Assembly (NCBI GenBank): GCA_964441445.1 | Contig: CAYTYO010000008.1 | Coordinates: forward strand, 1-29,305 | Direction: 5' to 3' | DNA: 29,305 bases | Origin: XYB1-FULL-44-23 sp964441445 | Lineage (GTDB): Bacteria > Patescibacteriota > Microgenomatia > CAZETR01 > Amesbacteraceae | Shown here: piece after piece, positions 15,912 through 24,720 of the stretch | Numbering within the stretch: position 1 is the first letter of the stretch | Layout of the letters: every line of letters starts with the position of its first letter | The notes under the pieces: generated by a model | The model's input: the letters and a program-made list of their open reading frames with translations, nothing else | Databases searched by the model: none | What the model was told of the DNA's origin: nothing | Position numbers and translations under genes: made by a program

Positions 15912-16811
15912 CTAGCTGGAAAGATATATTTTGGCCAGGCGCAGATAACGAAGGAGGTGCATGCCAGTAAAAACCAGCCAGTTGAGGGGGGCGGGGTATT
16001 TTGAGGATAAATGTTTGGTATAAAAAATTCGCATGGCATCTATGCCAGAATTAGCGGAGCGAATCTTATTAGCCCGAGCCACCTTCTGACCTGCAGAAGG
16101 TCTTAAACCGGAAGAAGAACCCTTAAAGTGAGTTATTTTAACCGACGGAATGTACATTATTTTCCAGTTTTGTTTTTTTAACCGGTAGCAGAAATCCAAA
16201 TCTTCACCGTTCCAAAAATAATCTTCATCCAACCAGCTAATACTTCGGCCAGCCTGTGTACGTATCAGAGCGAAAGCTCCGGTAAGGGCGTCAATTTCGT
16301 GAATTTCGCTCGAGTTTGATAGTTTTGAATATGAAGAAAAGCGTTTAAAAAAACCGCTGTAGAAATAGAGAAATGAGTTCCAGGGATCAGGAAAACGGCG
16401 ATGACAGGAATAATCAAGTGATTTATCCGGAAGTTCAACCCGACACGTGGCCGCTGCCACTTCGGGATGTGTATCGACATAAGTTAGAACCGTTTGGATT
16501 GATCCCGGGTAAACGACCGTATCAGGATTTAACAGCAGGGTGTAGGGAGTGGTGACTTTTTTCAAAGCAATATTGTTACCCGCCGCGAAACCGAGGTTTT
16601 TAGAATTGGCAATCAGGTTTACGTCAGGAAAATGCGTGCGGACATGTTCAACCGAGTCATCGGGTGAATTATTGTCGACAACAACAATTTTCCAGTCATC
16701 AGATTTTCTCCTGGACTTATACAGTGAGTTGAGACAATCGACAAGCTGCCGACGGACGTTGTAACTTAAAATGACTATTGTGAGCGCGGGGCTACTTGTT
16801 GGCTTCGGCAT
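15912..16811 (-). CDS. GT2 glycosyltransferase, rhamnosyltransferase-like
   Basis: This is an inverting GT-A enzyme of 299 residues. The nucleotide-binding strand LTIVILSYNVRRQLVDCL starts it, followed by VVVDNNSPDDS (43-53) and the metal-binding LLNPDTVV (93-100) with NPD in place of DxD, as in rhamnosyltransferase-like GT2 enzymes. The acceptor-side motif WNGEDLDFCYR (200-210) carries the likely catalytic base. There are no convincing membrane segments apart from a hydrophobic C-terminal stretch that may bind the membrane. It overlaps the preceding GT4 gene by 20 bases. The rhamnose specificity is a family tendency only, since dTDP-rhamnose synthesis genes are not seen here. Confidence 0.88.
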   Translation of the reverse strand: MPKPTSSPALTIVILSYNVRRQLVDCLNSLYKSRRKSDDWKIVVVDNNSPDDSVEHVRTHFPDVNLIANSKNLGFAAGNNIALKKVTTPYTLLLNPDTVVYPGSIQTVLTYVDTHPEVAAATCRVELPDKSLDYSCHRRFPDPWNSFLYFYSGFFKRFSSYSKLSNSSEIHEIDALTGAFALIRTQAGRSISWLDEDYFWNGEDLDFCYRLKKQNWKIMYIPSVKITHFKGSSSGLRPSAGQKVARANKIRSANSGIDAMRIFYTKHLSSKYPAPLNWLVFTGMHLLRYLRLAKIYLSS

Positions 16812-17973
16812 AAATTTTTTCCAATTGCGAGGAAATCCCCTGCCAACTGTAGTTTATGAAGACAAACTTCTGAGCATTCAGCGCCACTGATTTAGCCTCG
16901 GAAGGGTGTTGGAGTAAACCGGCGGCAATTACACCCATTTGTTTGTAGTCGTCACTTATAAAAACCTCCTGCTTGTCGGTTACCCGCAGACCTTCCACAC
17001 CGACACTGGTCGAAACTACCGGTACGCCGGAGGCCATCGCTTCAAGGATTTTCAGTCGGGTGCCACCAGGGCCTTCTATTGGGGTGACGATAAGTTCAGC
17101 ATTCTGATATGCGGAGCGAATATCGTCGACTTGCTCATCCACCTCAATGTGAGCGCCAGCTAACTTGCGAATGCGATCGTCCATACCCCGACCGACAATA
17201 CGTAACCTGGCATTTTTGACGCGATGTTTAATTTCCGGCCAAACCTGACTGACTAATATTTCCACCGCTTCAACGTTCTGCAACCATTTGAAATTCCCTA
17301 CATATAAAACCGTGGGAGGGTGTTCGCGGCGGAAATTGCCCTGCTTGAACCAGTCTGCATCCACACCGTTAGGCACCACACCAATATTTAAGCCGGGGGT
17401 AAGCTTGAGCATATCGCGGCGGTCCGAGTCGGAAACGGCAATTACCCGACTGGATTTTTTCCAAAAATAAGCTTCCCAGTATTTAATTTTGAATACATCC
17501 AACCATAAAAGGGGTTTAAGAAAGAAGTACTTAAATTCTTCAATAAAATGCTTGTAGACCATATATTCGATTGTTTGTTCTACTAAAATAGTGGGGGTAT
17601 CGGTGGTCGGGATATTCGGCATGACGTAGAAGGTTTCGGCATGAATTAAATCAAACTTCTCACGATCAATGGCTTCGGAGATGGCCCGGCGTAATTCGGT
17701 TGACAGATAAATGCAAACCAGGAAGGGATAGAAGGTGACCCCGGATAACAGAACATTAATCGGTGACCAGGCTGGCCTACGGGTAAAGACTCTGACCGAT
17801 TTGCAAAATTTTTCCAGTTCAGGCAAATATTTCTTTTCTTCCTCTTTACGGATAAAAGAAAAAAGGGTGATTTCGTTATGACGGGAAAGGTTTTTAATCA
17901 GATTATAGGATCGGGTTTGGCCACCGGAATTTATGGGGTAGGGCAAATACGGTGTGAGCATGAGGATTTTCAT
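16792..17973 (-). CDS. GT4 glycosyltransferase
   Basis: The 393-residue GT-B enzyme starts ILMLTPYLPYPINSGGQTRS, with the glycine-rich acceptor loop. It carries the donor-domain segment VLYVGNFKWLQNVEAVEIL and the loop EGPGGTRLKILEAMASGVPV, in which the usual EGFGxxxLE is replaced by the GGTRLKxLE form of one large GT4 branch. The segment RVIAVSDSDRRDM followed by VVPNGVD is also typical. It starts with an ATGA overlap with the upstream GT-C gene and overlaps the downstream GT2 gene by 20 bases, so it belongs to the same coupled unit. Sugar donor and acceptor are unknown. Confidence 0.88.
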   Translation of the reverse strand: MKILMLTPYLPYPINSGGQTRSYNLIKNLSRHNEITLFSFIRKEEEKKYLPELEKFCKSVRVFTRRPAWSPINVLLSGVTFYPFLVCIYLSTELRRAISEAIDREKFDLIHAETFYVMPNIPTTDTPTILVEQTIEYMVYKHFIEEFKYFFLKPLLWLDVFKIKYWEAYFWKKSSRVIAVSDSDRRDMLKLTPGLNIGVVPNGVDADWFKQGNFRREHPPTVLYVGNFKWLQNVEAVEILVSQVWPEIKHRVKNARLRIVGRGMDDRIRKLAGAHIEVDEQVDDIRSAYQNAELIVTPIEGPGGTRLKILEAMASGVPVVSTSVGVEGLRVTDKQEVFISDDYKQMGVIAAGLLQHPSEAKSVALNAQKFVFINYSWQGISSQLEKIYAEANK

Positions 17974-19391
17974 AAGAGAGGTTCTACCAGTTTAACAATA
18001 ACGTACTCAGGTTTCTTCTCAATAACCGTGTATTTCTCAATAATCTTATTTGTCTGGTCATCCATATTTACCGAAACATAATATGTCGCATTAAACCTGT
18101 CGATCAAGTCCTTAATGGGAAACGGTAAATAAGCAAAGCCCCGGCGATTGGTCTGATATAAGAAAGCGGTGTCGCCGTTATAAGGAGCGACCACAACCGC
18201 ATCTTGGGGAACAATTTCGTTAACTCTGTTTCCGGCCAGGACGATTTCCCAGTGATTTACCTGGAAGTTGCCACGGATGTCATACCAGGAAAATGCCAGC
18301 ATAAATGCCAGTGCTACAACGATAAGAACGCGTTTAAATATAACTTTGGCCGAGGTGCGGGCAGATTTCCAAAGGTAGCTAGTACCTATTCCTAAGGCGA
18401 TGGCAACTACCGGGATGATGGGGATTTGATAATAATCATGCCGGACATTGCCTGTCGCAAAGGTAAACAAATATAAACCGGCTGACGCGACCCAGGGGAG
18501 AAAATAGCCGGACTCTATTACTCCGGCGGCAAAGATAACGGTGCCCCAACTACCGAGGATCATCTTGCCCAATCTTTCGCCAAATATCCAGCGGAAGAAA
18601 GCGCCTTTGAAGCGAATATGGTCTCCGTTAAGCAGCCAGACACCTGCCGGAATGCCTTCGGGATGACGGACTTCCCAGGAACGCCAAATTAAATAGGGAA
18701 TTACAAATGACAAGCCGTAGATAAACAACCAGCGGTTTTTGAATAACCGGAAACCATGACGGCGAAAGAAGTACCAACCAACGGGAATGAGGAAAAAAGC
18801 GGCAACAGGTTTAACCAAAACGGCCAAACCACCGAAAATACAGGAAAGAACTGCGATTTTAGGGCTTTGATTTTTAGTCCAGAGATCAAAGAAGTTCAAA
18901 CTCAATAAAAATAGTGTGACCATCAACGGATCCGGAAGGACTACACGGGAAAAATAGATGTTATACGGAAGGAAAAGAAAGAAGAAGGTTGTTAACAATC
19001 CCGTCTGGTAGTCGGTATGGCGCTTGGTAATAAAATAAAGACACACAGCCGAAATCATGGAGGCAAGGATTGAAGTCATGCGACCCCAAAATTCGAGTGT
19101 TTGAAAATGAAAAGTTTTGACCAGAGTGAAATGCAATAAGTTAAAAAGCGGAAATTCTACAAAACGAAAGCCCTGGGGATTTAGCAGGCCATTGCCGGAG
19201 ACATCGGAGAAGTCGTCATATCTGGGGCGTAAAAGATCCAGTCCGAGTTTGACGAAGTTTCGGGTGACAGCCGAAGTGTCAGCCTGGCGCCAGGAGTGCC
19301 AGTCAGCAATAGGATTGTCTATTTTGTACAGCCGAATGGCAAATCCGCAAATCAGCAGGCCCAAAAGTAATAAGTTTTTGTTTATTTTCAT
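17970..19391 (-). CDS. GT-C membrane glycosyltransferase (PMT/ArnT-like)
   Basis: This 473-residue polytopic protein has about ten hydrophobic segments. Its first extracytoplasmic loop contains RLYKIDNPIADWHSWRQADT (20-39), with conserved Asp, Trp and Arg residues typical of PMT_2-type GT-C enzymes. Such enzymes use a polyprenyl-phosphate sugar outside the membrane. A soluble C-terminal part follows the last helix at about 365-385. I choose the ATG at 19391 because it overlaps the Wzy-like gene stop as ATGA; a longer reading from ATG at 19436 would add 15 residues inside that gene. Probable role: adding a side-branch or modifying sugar to the exported glycan or to protein. Confidence 0.85.
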   Translation of the reverse strand: MKINKNLLLLGLLICGFAIRLYKIDNPIADWHSWRQADTSAVTRNFVKLGLDLLRPRYDDFSDVSGNGLLNPQGFRFVEFPLFNLLHFTLVKTFHFQTLEFWGRMTSILASMISAVCLYFITKRHTDYQTGLLTTFFFLFLPYNIYFSRVVLPDPLMVTLFLLSLNFFDLWTKNQSPKIAVLSCIFGGLAVLVKPVAAFFLIPVGWYFFRRHGFRLFKNRWLFIYGLSFVIPYLIWRSWEVRHPEGIPAGVWLLNGDHIRFKGAFFRWIFGERLGKMILGSWGTVIFAAGVIESGYFLPWVASAGLYLFTFATGNVRHDYYQIPIIPVVAIALGIGTSYLWKSARTSAKVIFKRVLIVVALAFMLAFSWYDIRGNFQVNHWEIVLAGNRVNEIVPQDAVVVAPYNGDTAFLYQTNRRGFAYLPFPIKDLIDRFNATYYVSVNMDDQTNKIIEKYTVIEKKPEYVIVKLVEPLL

Positions 19392-20698
19392 TTTTGGAAA
19401 GTCTTGGATTTTTCGGCTAATCCGATTATAGACCATAACACCATGGCAATTTTAGATGCAGTAAAAACATCGATAAATAATCCGCCTAAAAGTAGGCTGA
19501 CGAGGAAACAAGATGAAGCTAAAATGAAGGCTGAAGTGGGGCCGGGAGAAAAATTAGTCACAAACGGCAGAGTAGTTTTGACGTATCGAAGAATGATAAG
19601 AGCAAAGGCGGCTAAACCAATAAGCCCGGTTTCGGCTAGGGTACGTAAATACTCGTTATCTACCGCCAAACCGATGGCTGAGTAGCCGCTACCGATCAAC
19701 GGATTTTTGACAAAGGCGCGGATGGCACGGGGCCATTCCGCCTGAAGCCGAATGTTAAATGATCGGTCTTCTGCCACGGCCGGAGCTTTAAGGGCATCCG
19801 GAACCTGGTCAACGGCAATACTAGCCGGCTGTGTTGCTTCCTCCTGGGCGAAAGCCGGTGAAACATAAGTTAATTTGAGATGATTGGTAATTAAATCTAT
19901 GTACCGGCCGCGTAATTGAGGTGAAAGCATAAATCCGGCTAAACTTAGAATCATAAGTGGAATAAGCCAGATTTTTTTACGAATGAGAATAACTAAGAGA
20001 GAAGAACTAAGAATAAAAGCGGCAAAAGTAATCCGGGAAGCAGACAAAAGCATGGCCCAATAAATAAGACCTCCAGAAAGCAAAAGAATTAATCTGTGAC
20101 GGGAAATGGGCAGAAAAGCGATAATTAATAAAAGAGGTAAAAGACAGTAGGCGGCTAAATCATAATGACCGGCAAAGGTGGAGTTAATTCTTGCTCCCGG
20201 ACCTAGGGTTAACGCCAAACCTTTGGCAAATTCACTGTTGGTAGTAGAGATAACCGGAAAATGGAAAAATTGCTGGCCTAGGCCATAAATGGCTACCAGA
20301 GTGCCTACCAATATTATGGTGCGGACATAATAGCCAAGTTGCTTAATGTCGGATAGCCAGTCATATGCCACCAGGAATAATGACATGTATTCGACCCGCC
20401 GAAAGGCATGCAAAATACCTAAGTTCAATGAAGAGGTTTTAGTAACAAAAATACCGGAAAATGAAGCTACAAATCCGATAAACCAAAATAATAAAATGGA
20501 TCGGGTGAGTGGGTTTGCTAGAATTCGAGTTTTCCGTCTGATAATACCGATAAAGTAAATAAGGACTATTGCAGCAACGACCAAATCCTCAAGTCGGATG
20601 GAGACAAATGTTTCGCTGACACCAAATAAGGGAAATTTCGGGTACAGAGGGATAAGGATTAAAAGCAGGGGTACAAGATGTTTCTTAAACGCGGGCAT
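19388..20698 (-). CDS. O-antigen polymerase/ligase-like membrane protein (Wzy/WaaL family)
   Basis: The 436-residue protein has about eleven hydrophobic segments and the Wzy_C-type architecture. Conserved features are RINSTFAGHYDLAAY (170-184), the LSASRITFAAF stretch (218-228), a large extracytoplasmic loop (about 265-335) ending KNPLIGSGYSAIG (331-343), and DNEYLRTLAETGLIGLAAF (347-365). Members of this family either polymerise lipid-linked repeat units or ligate glycans to an acceptor. A polymerase is the more natural reading in a locus with an initiating phosphoglycosyl transferase, but ligase is open. It overlaps the upstream two-TM protein gene by 14 bases. AAGGA lies very close to the ATG. 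Confidence 0.88.
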   Translation of the reverse strand: MPAFKKHLVPLLLILIPLYPKFPLFGVSETFVSIRLEDLVVAAIVLIYFIGIIRRKTRILANPLTRSILLFWFIGFVASFSGIFVTKTSSLNLGILHAFRRVEYMSLFLVAYDWLSDIKQLGYYVRTIILVGTLVAIYGLGQQFFHFPVISTTNSEFAKGLALTLGPGARINSTFAGHYDLAAYCLLPLLLIIAFLPISRHRLILLLSGGLIYWAMLLSASRITFAAFILSSSLLVILIRKKIWLIPLMILSLAGFMLSPQLRGRYIDLITNHLKLTYVSPAFAQEEATQPASIAVDQVPDALKAPAVAEDRSFNIRLQAEWPRAIRAFVKNPLIGSGYSAIGLAVDNEYLRTLAETGLIGLAAFALIILRYVKTTLPFVTNFSPGPTSAFILASSCFLVSLLLGGLFIDVFTASKIAMVLWSIIGLAEKSKTFQK

Positions 20699-21182
20699 AT
20701 TCCTTAGCGAGTAAATAAATGCAGATGCTGACTAAGCCTAAGGCAGTTAATCTGCCCACCGCATGTGAGGGCATGTAGTGAACGGTGATTTTATTAACAT
20801 AATGAACCCCATTAATATTGATCTGTTCTGTCGGTTTGGTGGGATAAAAGCCGTTAATATAGATTGATTCCCGACCAACATGTACGTATTCCTGGAGCCA
20901 GGAAGATTTAGTTTGGTCGCGAATGAGCGAGAAAGCTTCTTCCGGCGGATAGTTGAGTAAAAGTGACGGAAGCTGAGAAGAAAATTCTTTCTTATAGTGC
21001 AGCAGCACTTCTGAACGGGAAAAGTTGGTGAAGTAAGCCCGGCGATAAATGCTTTCCATATCTCCGGGTTCATCGGAACGGAGTGAACCTGGCGGAGGTG
21101 CTGGAAAAGCGGGGGCGGGAATCATCAGATACGCGGCTATCGCAATCAGAAGCATAACTAAAATCGCTTTAACACGCTTCAT
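20685..21182 (-). CDS. Unrecognised two-TM protein next to the polymerase
   Basis: I do not recognise this 165-residue protein. It has an N-terminal membrane helix (4-22), a Pro/Ala-rich segment MIPAPAFPAPPPG (20-32), an extracytoplasmic domain of about 110 residues with many aromatic residues, and a C-terminal membrane helix (about 144-159) ending in a short basic tail. This flanking-helix topology resembles Wzz-type polysaccharide co-polymerases, though the domain is much smaller and no sequence match is seen. I start it at the ATG at 21182, 1 base after the acetyltransferase stop. The frame stays open upstream to 21290, but that part is shadowed by the acetyltransferase. The overlap with the Wzy-like gene suggests the two proteins work together. 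Confidence 0.75.
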   Translation of the reverse strand: MKRVKAILVMLLIAIAAYLMIPAPAFPAPPPGSLRSDEPGDMESIYRRAYFTNFSRSEVLLHYKKEFSSQLPSLLLNYPPEEAFSLIRDQTKSSWLQEYVHVGRESIYINGFYPTKPTEQININGVHYVNKITVHYMPSHAVGRLTALGLVSICIYLLAKEYARV

Positions 21183-21183
21183 T

Positions 21184-21825
21184 TTATTGAAAAAGTCTGG
21201 CCCGTCCCAAGTAGTAGTTGAGATTTTTATTAGTTCTCTCGCCGATGATTTTGGCCGGTACTCCGCCAACAATTGCATATTCGGGCACATCTTTAGTGAC
21301 TACTGCTCCGCCGGCAATTACGGCTCCCCTGCCCACTGTAACACCGGGCATGATGATCGCCCGTGGACCGATAAAAACATAATCGGAGATAGTAACCGGA
21401 GCTTCTGTCGCATGAAAATCTTCAGAGTTGAGGTCATGTTCGGAATTGTAAATCATGACTTCAGAGGCAATATCCACATGCCTACCAATGGTAAGTGGAG
21501 CCCGACCATCAAGAGTGCTTCTAAAACCAATAATAGTATCGGAGCCGATGGTAATTCCGCCTGGATTATAGTAACGGGCCGACATGTGGATGACTGAGCC
21601 CCTGCCAATAGTGCCTCCGGCAAGGCTAAAGGCCATCCGACGTAATGTGTGGGAAGGAATATGGTCATTAATAAAATGAACCAGCATCAAGTGAAAGTCC
21701 AGACAGATATTTGCAAACCTGTTCGTGGCTTTAGTGAAAGCGGAGGTGGGAGAGAGAGGCCGGCCATTTCGGTCGACAAACTTCAATCCCTTTGACGACA
21801 TAGTAAGATTGTGGGTAATTTTCAT
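21184..21825 (-). CDS. Hexapeptide-repeat O-acetyltransferase (WbbJ/LacA-like)
   Basis: The 213-residue protein has a left-handed beta-helix made of hexapeptide repeats (about 70-200), including GTIGRGSVI, GITIGSDTIIG, APLTIGRHVDI and PGVTVGRGAVIAGGAVVTKD. The likely catalytic His130 lies in NSEHDL, and the C-terminal VGGVPAKIIGER is typical of galactoside/maltose acetyltransferase relatives. An N-terminal helical extension of about 60 residues may mediate membrane or trimer contacts. It probably uses acetyl-CoA to acetylate a glycan sugar. It starts with an ATGA overlap with the methyltransferase gene. GGAAG about 10 bases upstream of the start is one of the few plausible ribosome sites in the locus. 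Confidence 0.92.
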   Translation of the reverse strand: MKITHNLTMSSKGLKFVDRNGRPLSPTSAFTKATNRFANICLDFHLMLVHFINDHIPSHTLRRMAFSLAGGTIGRGSVIHMSARYYNPGGITIGSDTIIGFRSTLDGRAPLTIGRHVDIASEVMIYNSEHDLNSEDFHATEAPVTISDYVFIGPRAIIMPGVTVGRGAVIAGGAVVTKDVPEYAIVGGVPAKIIGERTNKNLNYYLGRARLFQ

Positions 21826-22541
21826 GTCTTTTTCTTCCGTAATATCATTTTAATATACTCTTTTACAATCGGCTGAGGCGAGTCTATCGGGAGATTGGTT
21901 AACCCAGGAGTTATATAGTGAGAATTTTGACGGGAAAATTCCCGATAGTCGGAAATCATTTCAAAAATATCCATAAATCTTTTTTGGTCAAACCTGGGTT
22001 TATTTTCCCAGTAATAAACAGTCTCTTCGGGTCCGGACCAGGCAATGATTTCAAAATCAGGGGTATAAAGCAGCGGATAGACTTTGGGAGTAATGATGAG
22101 CTTGCGGTCCTGGACTTCAAACAGCCAATGATGGTGAGGCAGACCCGGCATTCTTCTTGCTCCAGTACGCCACTGGGTGAGATTAAAGCGGTCGAAGGTA
22201 ATATCCTGCCCGCGGCTTGGGGTGATAATTAACCCTCGTCTTGCCACCCGACCCATCTCGGTAATAACCCTAGTCGGATAAAAGAGATCTTCCAAAGTGT
22301 GAGATGAATAGCAAAAATCAAAGCTTTTATCAGCAAAAGGCAAGTCATTATTTTCGATATCAAGCCGGACAAATTTCCGGGCATGAAGCGGAGACGGATG
22401 ATACGGTGATTTTTCTGGTGAAATGAGATCTACCAAAGTGTCTACTGGAATTTGGTGCAATTGCTTCATGGAACCACCTATATCCAGAATTTTCATTTCC
22501 GGAGAGAGTTTAAATGATTGAATTATTTCGCTTTCCGTCAT
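21822..22541 (-). CDS. SAM-dependent methyltransferase (class I)
   Basis: The 239-residue protein has the class I SAM motif I ILDIGGS (18-24), an acidic strand-end VRLDIENNDLPF, and the motif IV/post-IV region SFDFCYSSHTLEDL followed by EMGRVARRGLIITPS, as in Methyltransf_11 proteins. It is a soluble enzyme within the glycan locus, so methylation of a sugar or of the lipid-linked glycan end is the natural guess; methylation as chain terminator is known in other systems but is not shown here. The start forms an ATGA overlap with the upstream GT4 gene and has a clear GGAG 5 bases before it. Confidence 0.87.
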   Translation of the reverse strand: MTESEIIQSFKLSPEMKILDIGGSMKQLHQIPVDTLVDLISPEKSPYHPSPLHARKFVRLDIENNDLPFADKSFDFCYSSHTLEDLFYPTRVITEMGRVARRGLIITPSRGQDITFDRFNLTQWRTGARRMPGLPHHHWLFEVQDRKLIITPKVYPLLYTPDFEIIAWSGPEETVYYWENKPRFDQKRFMDIFEMISDYREFSRQNSHYITPGLTNLPIDSPQPIVKEYIKMILRKKKT

Positions 22542-23635
22542 ACTGACTCCAATACCTGGAGAGTTTTTGCAGCAGTATCTGCCCAGGAAAATTTCTTGAC
22601 TTGATTTAATCCAGCGGTGATAAATTTTTGCCTTTGCGGTCCTAAAGCTGTTTTTAGTCCTGTCGTAATAGAATTAATGTCAGTTGGGTCTATATATATC
22701 CCGGCATTTCCCGCCACTTCCGGAAGACTGGCTACCTTGGAGACTACCACAGGGGTACCGCAAGCCATGGCTTCCAGGACAGGAATTCCAAAACCCTCAA
22801 AGAAACTGGGCATAACAAAAGCACTAGCTTCAGTCATTAAAGCCGGGACATCTGCCTTGTCTACAAATCCGGGAAATAAAACGTCGGCAGTGAGATTTAG
22901 CTCTTTGGTTAAGGCAAAAATCTCATCGTACAGCCAAGCTTTTTTGCCGGCTACAACAAGCATAATATTTGGGTCGCCGCCGGTTTTCTTAAACTGGCTG
23001 AAGGCCCGGATAAGGCCTTCAATATTTTTACTTGGTTTAAGGCTGCTCAAGAAAAAGAAATAAGGTCGGTTAATGCCATATTTCTTAGGTATTTCCGGCC
23101 CAGGTGTAGGCTTAAATAAATCAGAGTCATGAGCGAGATGGGTGACAATGATGTCATTGGGATTTTTTTTATAATTGGTGATTACATCCTGACGGGTGAA
23201 TTCGGAGATAGCCAGGATTTTTTTAGCCCGATTAACGGAATAAGCTGTCCAGCTGGTGAGCTGGTTGTAGTCGTGGGCAGTAAACTGATCCTTCGAAGTT
23301 AAAAATCCCAGGTCCATGATTGAGATAACGGACGGCATGGGAGCCAAGCGCGGAGCATAGTGTGAGGGACTGAAAAAGACGTGGGGCCTGGGCTGATGGA
23401 AAAAAAGATCCCAGGGTAACCGGGTTTGAGTCCACAGCTTTGGAAACGGGATGACCCGGTATTGCCAGTATTCATTGACAGGAGGTAAATCAGAAAGCGG
23501 AGGATTTTTTAGATAAATTAAGAAGTGGTGAGGTGGCTTACTGTTATAAAGGGCATGAAGAAGATCAAATGCGTACTGATTAACGCCTACCCTATTTTTG
23601 ATATTGGCTTCGTTGCCGTCAATGCCGATTAACAT
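22538..23635 (-). CDS. GT4 glycosyltransferase, MtfB-like
   Basis: This 365-residue GT-B enzyme begins IGIDGNEANIKNRVGVNQYA, the acceptor signature of the MtfB-like GT4 group. It contains ILAISEFTRQDVI, the donor-domain start YFFFLSSLKPSKNIEGLIRA, and an intact E-x7-E motif in EGFGIPVLEAMACGTPVVV. It would act on the lipid-linked glycan at the cytoplasmic face. It overlaps the upstream GT4 gene by 7 bases. Mannose is a reasonable donor sugar because manC is in the same locus, but this is inference. Confidence 0.89.
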   Translation of the reverse strand: MLIGIDGNEANIKNRVGVNQYAFDLLHALYNSKPPHHFLIYLKNPPLSDLPPVNEYWQYRVIPFPKLWTQTRLPWDLFFHQPRPHVFFSPSHYAPRLAPMPSVISIMDLGFLTSKDQFTAHDYNQLTSWTAYSVNRAKKILAISEFTRQDVITNYKKNPNDIIVTHLAHDSDLFKPTPGPEIPKKYGINRPYFFFLSSLKPSKNIEGLIRAFSQFKKTGGDPNIMLVVAGKKAWLYDEIFALTKELNLTADVLFPGFVDKADVPALMTEASAFVMPSFFEGFGIPVLEAMACGTPVVVSKVASLPEVAGNAGIYIDPTDINSITTGLKTALGPQRQKFITAGLNQVKKFSWADTAAKTLQVLESV

Positions 23636-24720
23636 ACCTGGCTATATACAAGTAATGTTTCCCGAGCTGTCCGTCCCCAACTATATTGGGCAAGTCTTTT
23701 TTCTCCCCGTACGGCTAGCTGTTTTCGGTTCTTGATAGCTTCGGCTAATCCGTGAGCAATGGATTCTTCTGACGTAGGATCTACCAACACAGCAGCGTCT
23801 CCGGCAACTTCGGGCATCGATGATACGTTTGAGGTTACGACCGGTATCTGGTGGTGAAAACCGAGGAGAATGGGCAAACCAAACCCCTCATGGAGAGAAG
23901 CGTAAGAGAGGGCGGAACAGCCAGCCATAAGACCAGCCACTTTGAAATCCGAGAGATACCCGGGGAAAATTACTTGCGGCGAGGTTGGTATTCCCGATAA
24001 ACCCCATCCATGACCACCTACGACAATAAGTTTTTCTGGCAGACGAAGTTTCTTGTGATATTTGAGGAAGGCGGACACTAGGCGGGGAATATTCTTTCGA
24101 GGGTTCGGGGTGCCCACTGCCATAATGTAGCTCGTTAGTCCAAATTCTTTTTTAACAGCGGAAATTTCAGCGAGAGTGGGTCGGAATTCATATCTTTTGG
24201 GTAAGGCCTCCGGAATAACCGAAATGCGATCAGGATTAACTTTAAACAACTGGATCAATTTCGCCGCAGTACTTTCAGAAACACATATAATTCTGGCGCT
24301 TTCCCTGACTACCCAATTCATGCGAGCTTTATGGACGGCAGGGATATCCCTGAAATCCGGACTTTTCATTTCTCCGGGGTATAAAAACGGGGAAAGATCG
24401 TGAACAGTGGTGACTTTCGGGGATGAAGCCGGAGGTTCGGCCCAGTCGGAAGAATGAAATACATCCACGTCACCTGTGAAATTTTCGATGTTTATGACGT
24501 GAAGGTGGTTCCAGAGATAGTGGAGCAGAGTGGGCGGAATGTGATAGGTTTTTGCCGTGGGAAATAGTTTCTTAATGTCGCCTGCACGACGCATTGAAGA
24601 ACCGAATAAAACATATTCATTTGTCGGGTCAGCAACCGGCAATTTTTCAACCAGATTAATGACGTAGTCCGAAACTCCGGTGCCGAATATGGCTTGAGAA
24701 ATGTCTATGCCTATTTTCAT
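23629..24720 (-). CDS. GT4 glycosyltransferase with incomplete E-x7-E motif
   Basis: The 363-residue GT-B protein starts IGIDISQAIFGTGVSDYVIN and has TVHDLSPFLYPGE, IICVSESTAAKLI and the donor-side PNPRKNIPRLVSAF (205-218), all typical of GT4. The E-x7-E motif reads EGFGLPILLGFHHQIPVV: the first Glu (278) is kept but the second is Leu286 (codon CTC at 23865-23863). In retaining GT4 enzymes this second Glu contacts the nucleotide-sugar ribose. The rest of the fold looks intact, so it may be active with altered donor binding or a paired, non-catalytic subunit of the neighbouring GT4. It starts with an ATGA overlap with the GT-C gene. Confidence 0.87.
   Translation of the reverse strand: MKIGIDISQAIFGTGVSDYVINLVEKLPVADPTNEYVLFGSSMRRAGDIKKLFPTAKTYHIPPTLLHYLWNHLHVINIENFTGDVDVFHSSDWAEPPASSPKVTTVHDLSPFLYPGEMKSPDFRDIPAVHKARMNWVVRESARIICVSESTAAKLIQLFKVNPDRISVIPEALPKRYEFRPTLAEISAVKKEFGLTSYIMAVGTPNPRKNIPRLVSAFLKYHKKLRLPEKLIVVGGHGWGLSGIPTSPQVIFPGYLSDFKVAGLMAGCSALSYASLHEGFGLPILLGFHHQIPVVTSNVSSMPEVAGDAAVLVDPTSEESIAHGLAEAIKNRKQLAVRGEKRLAQYSWGRTARETLLVYSQVC

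Noticed and set aside
21183..21290. N-terminal extension of the two-TM protein by 36 codons
   Set aside because: It lies inside the acetyltransferase gene. The ATG at 21182 gives a normal signal-anchor start 1 base after that gene's stop.
21049..21597. 182-codon open frame on the plus strand
   Set aside because: It lies antisense to the acetyltransferase and the two-TM protein genes, whose products show clear family motifs or topology. Its own translation has no domain pattern.
22617..23063. 148-codon open frame on the plus strand
   Set aside because: It is fully antisense to a GT4 gene with intact motifs; its Lys/Ser/Pro-rich translation reflects the opposite-strand codons.
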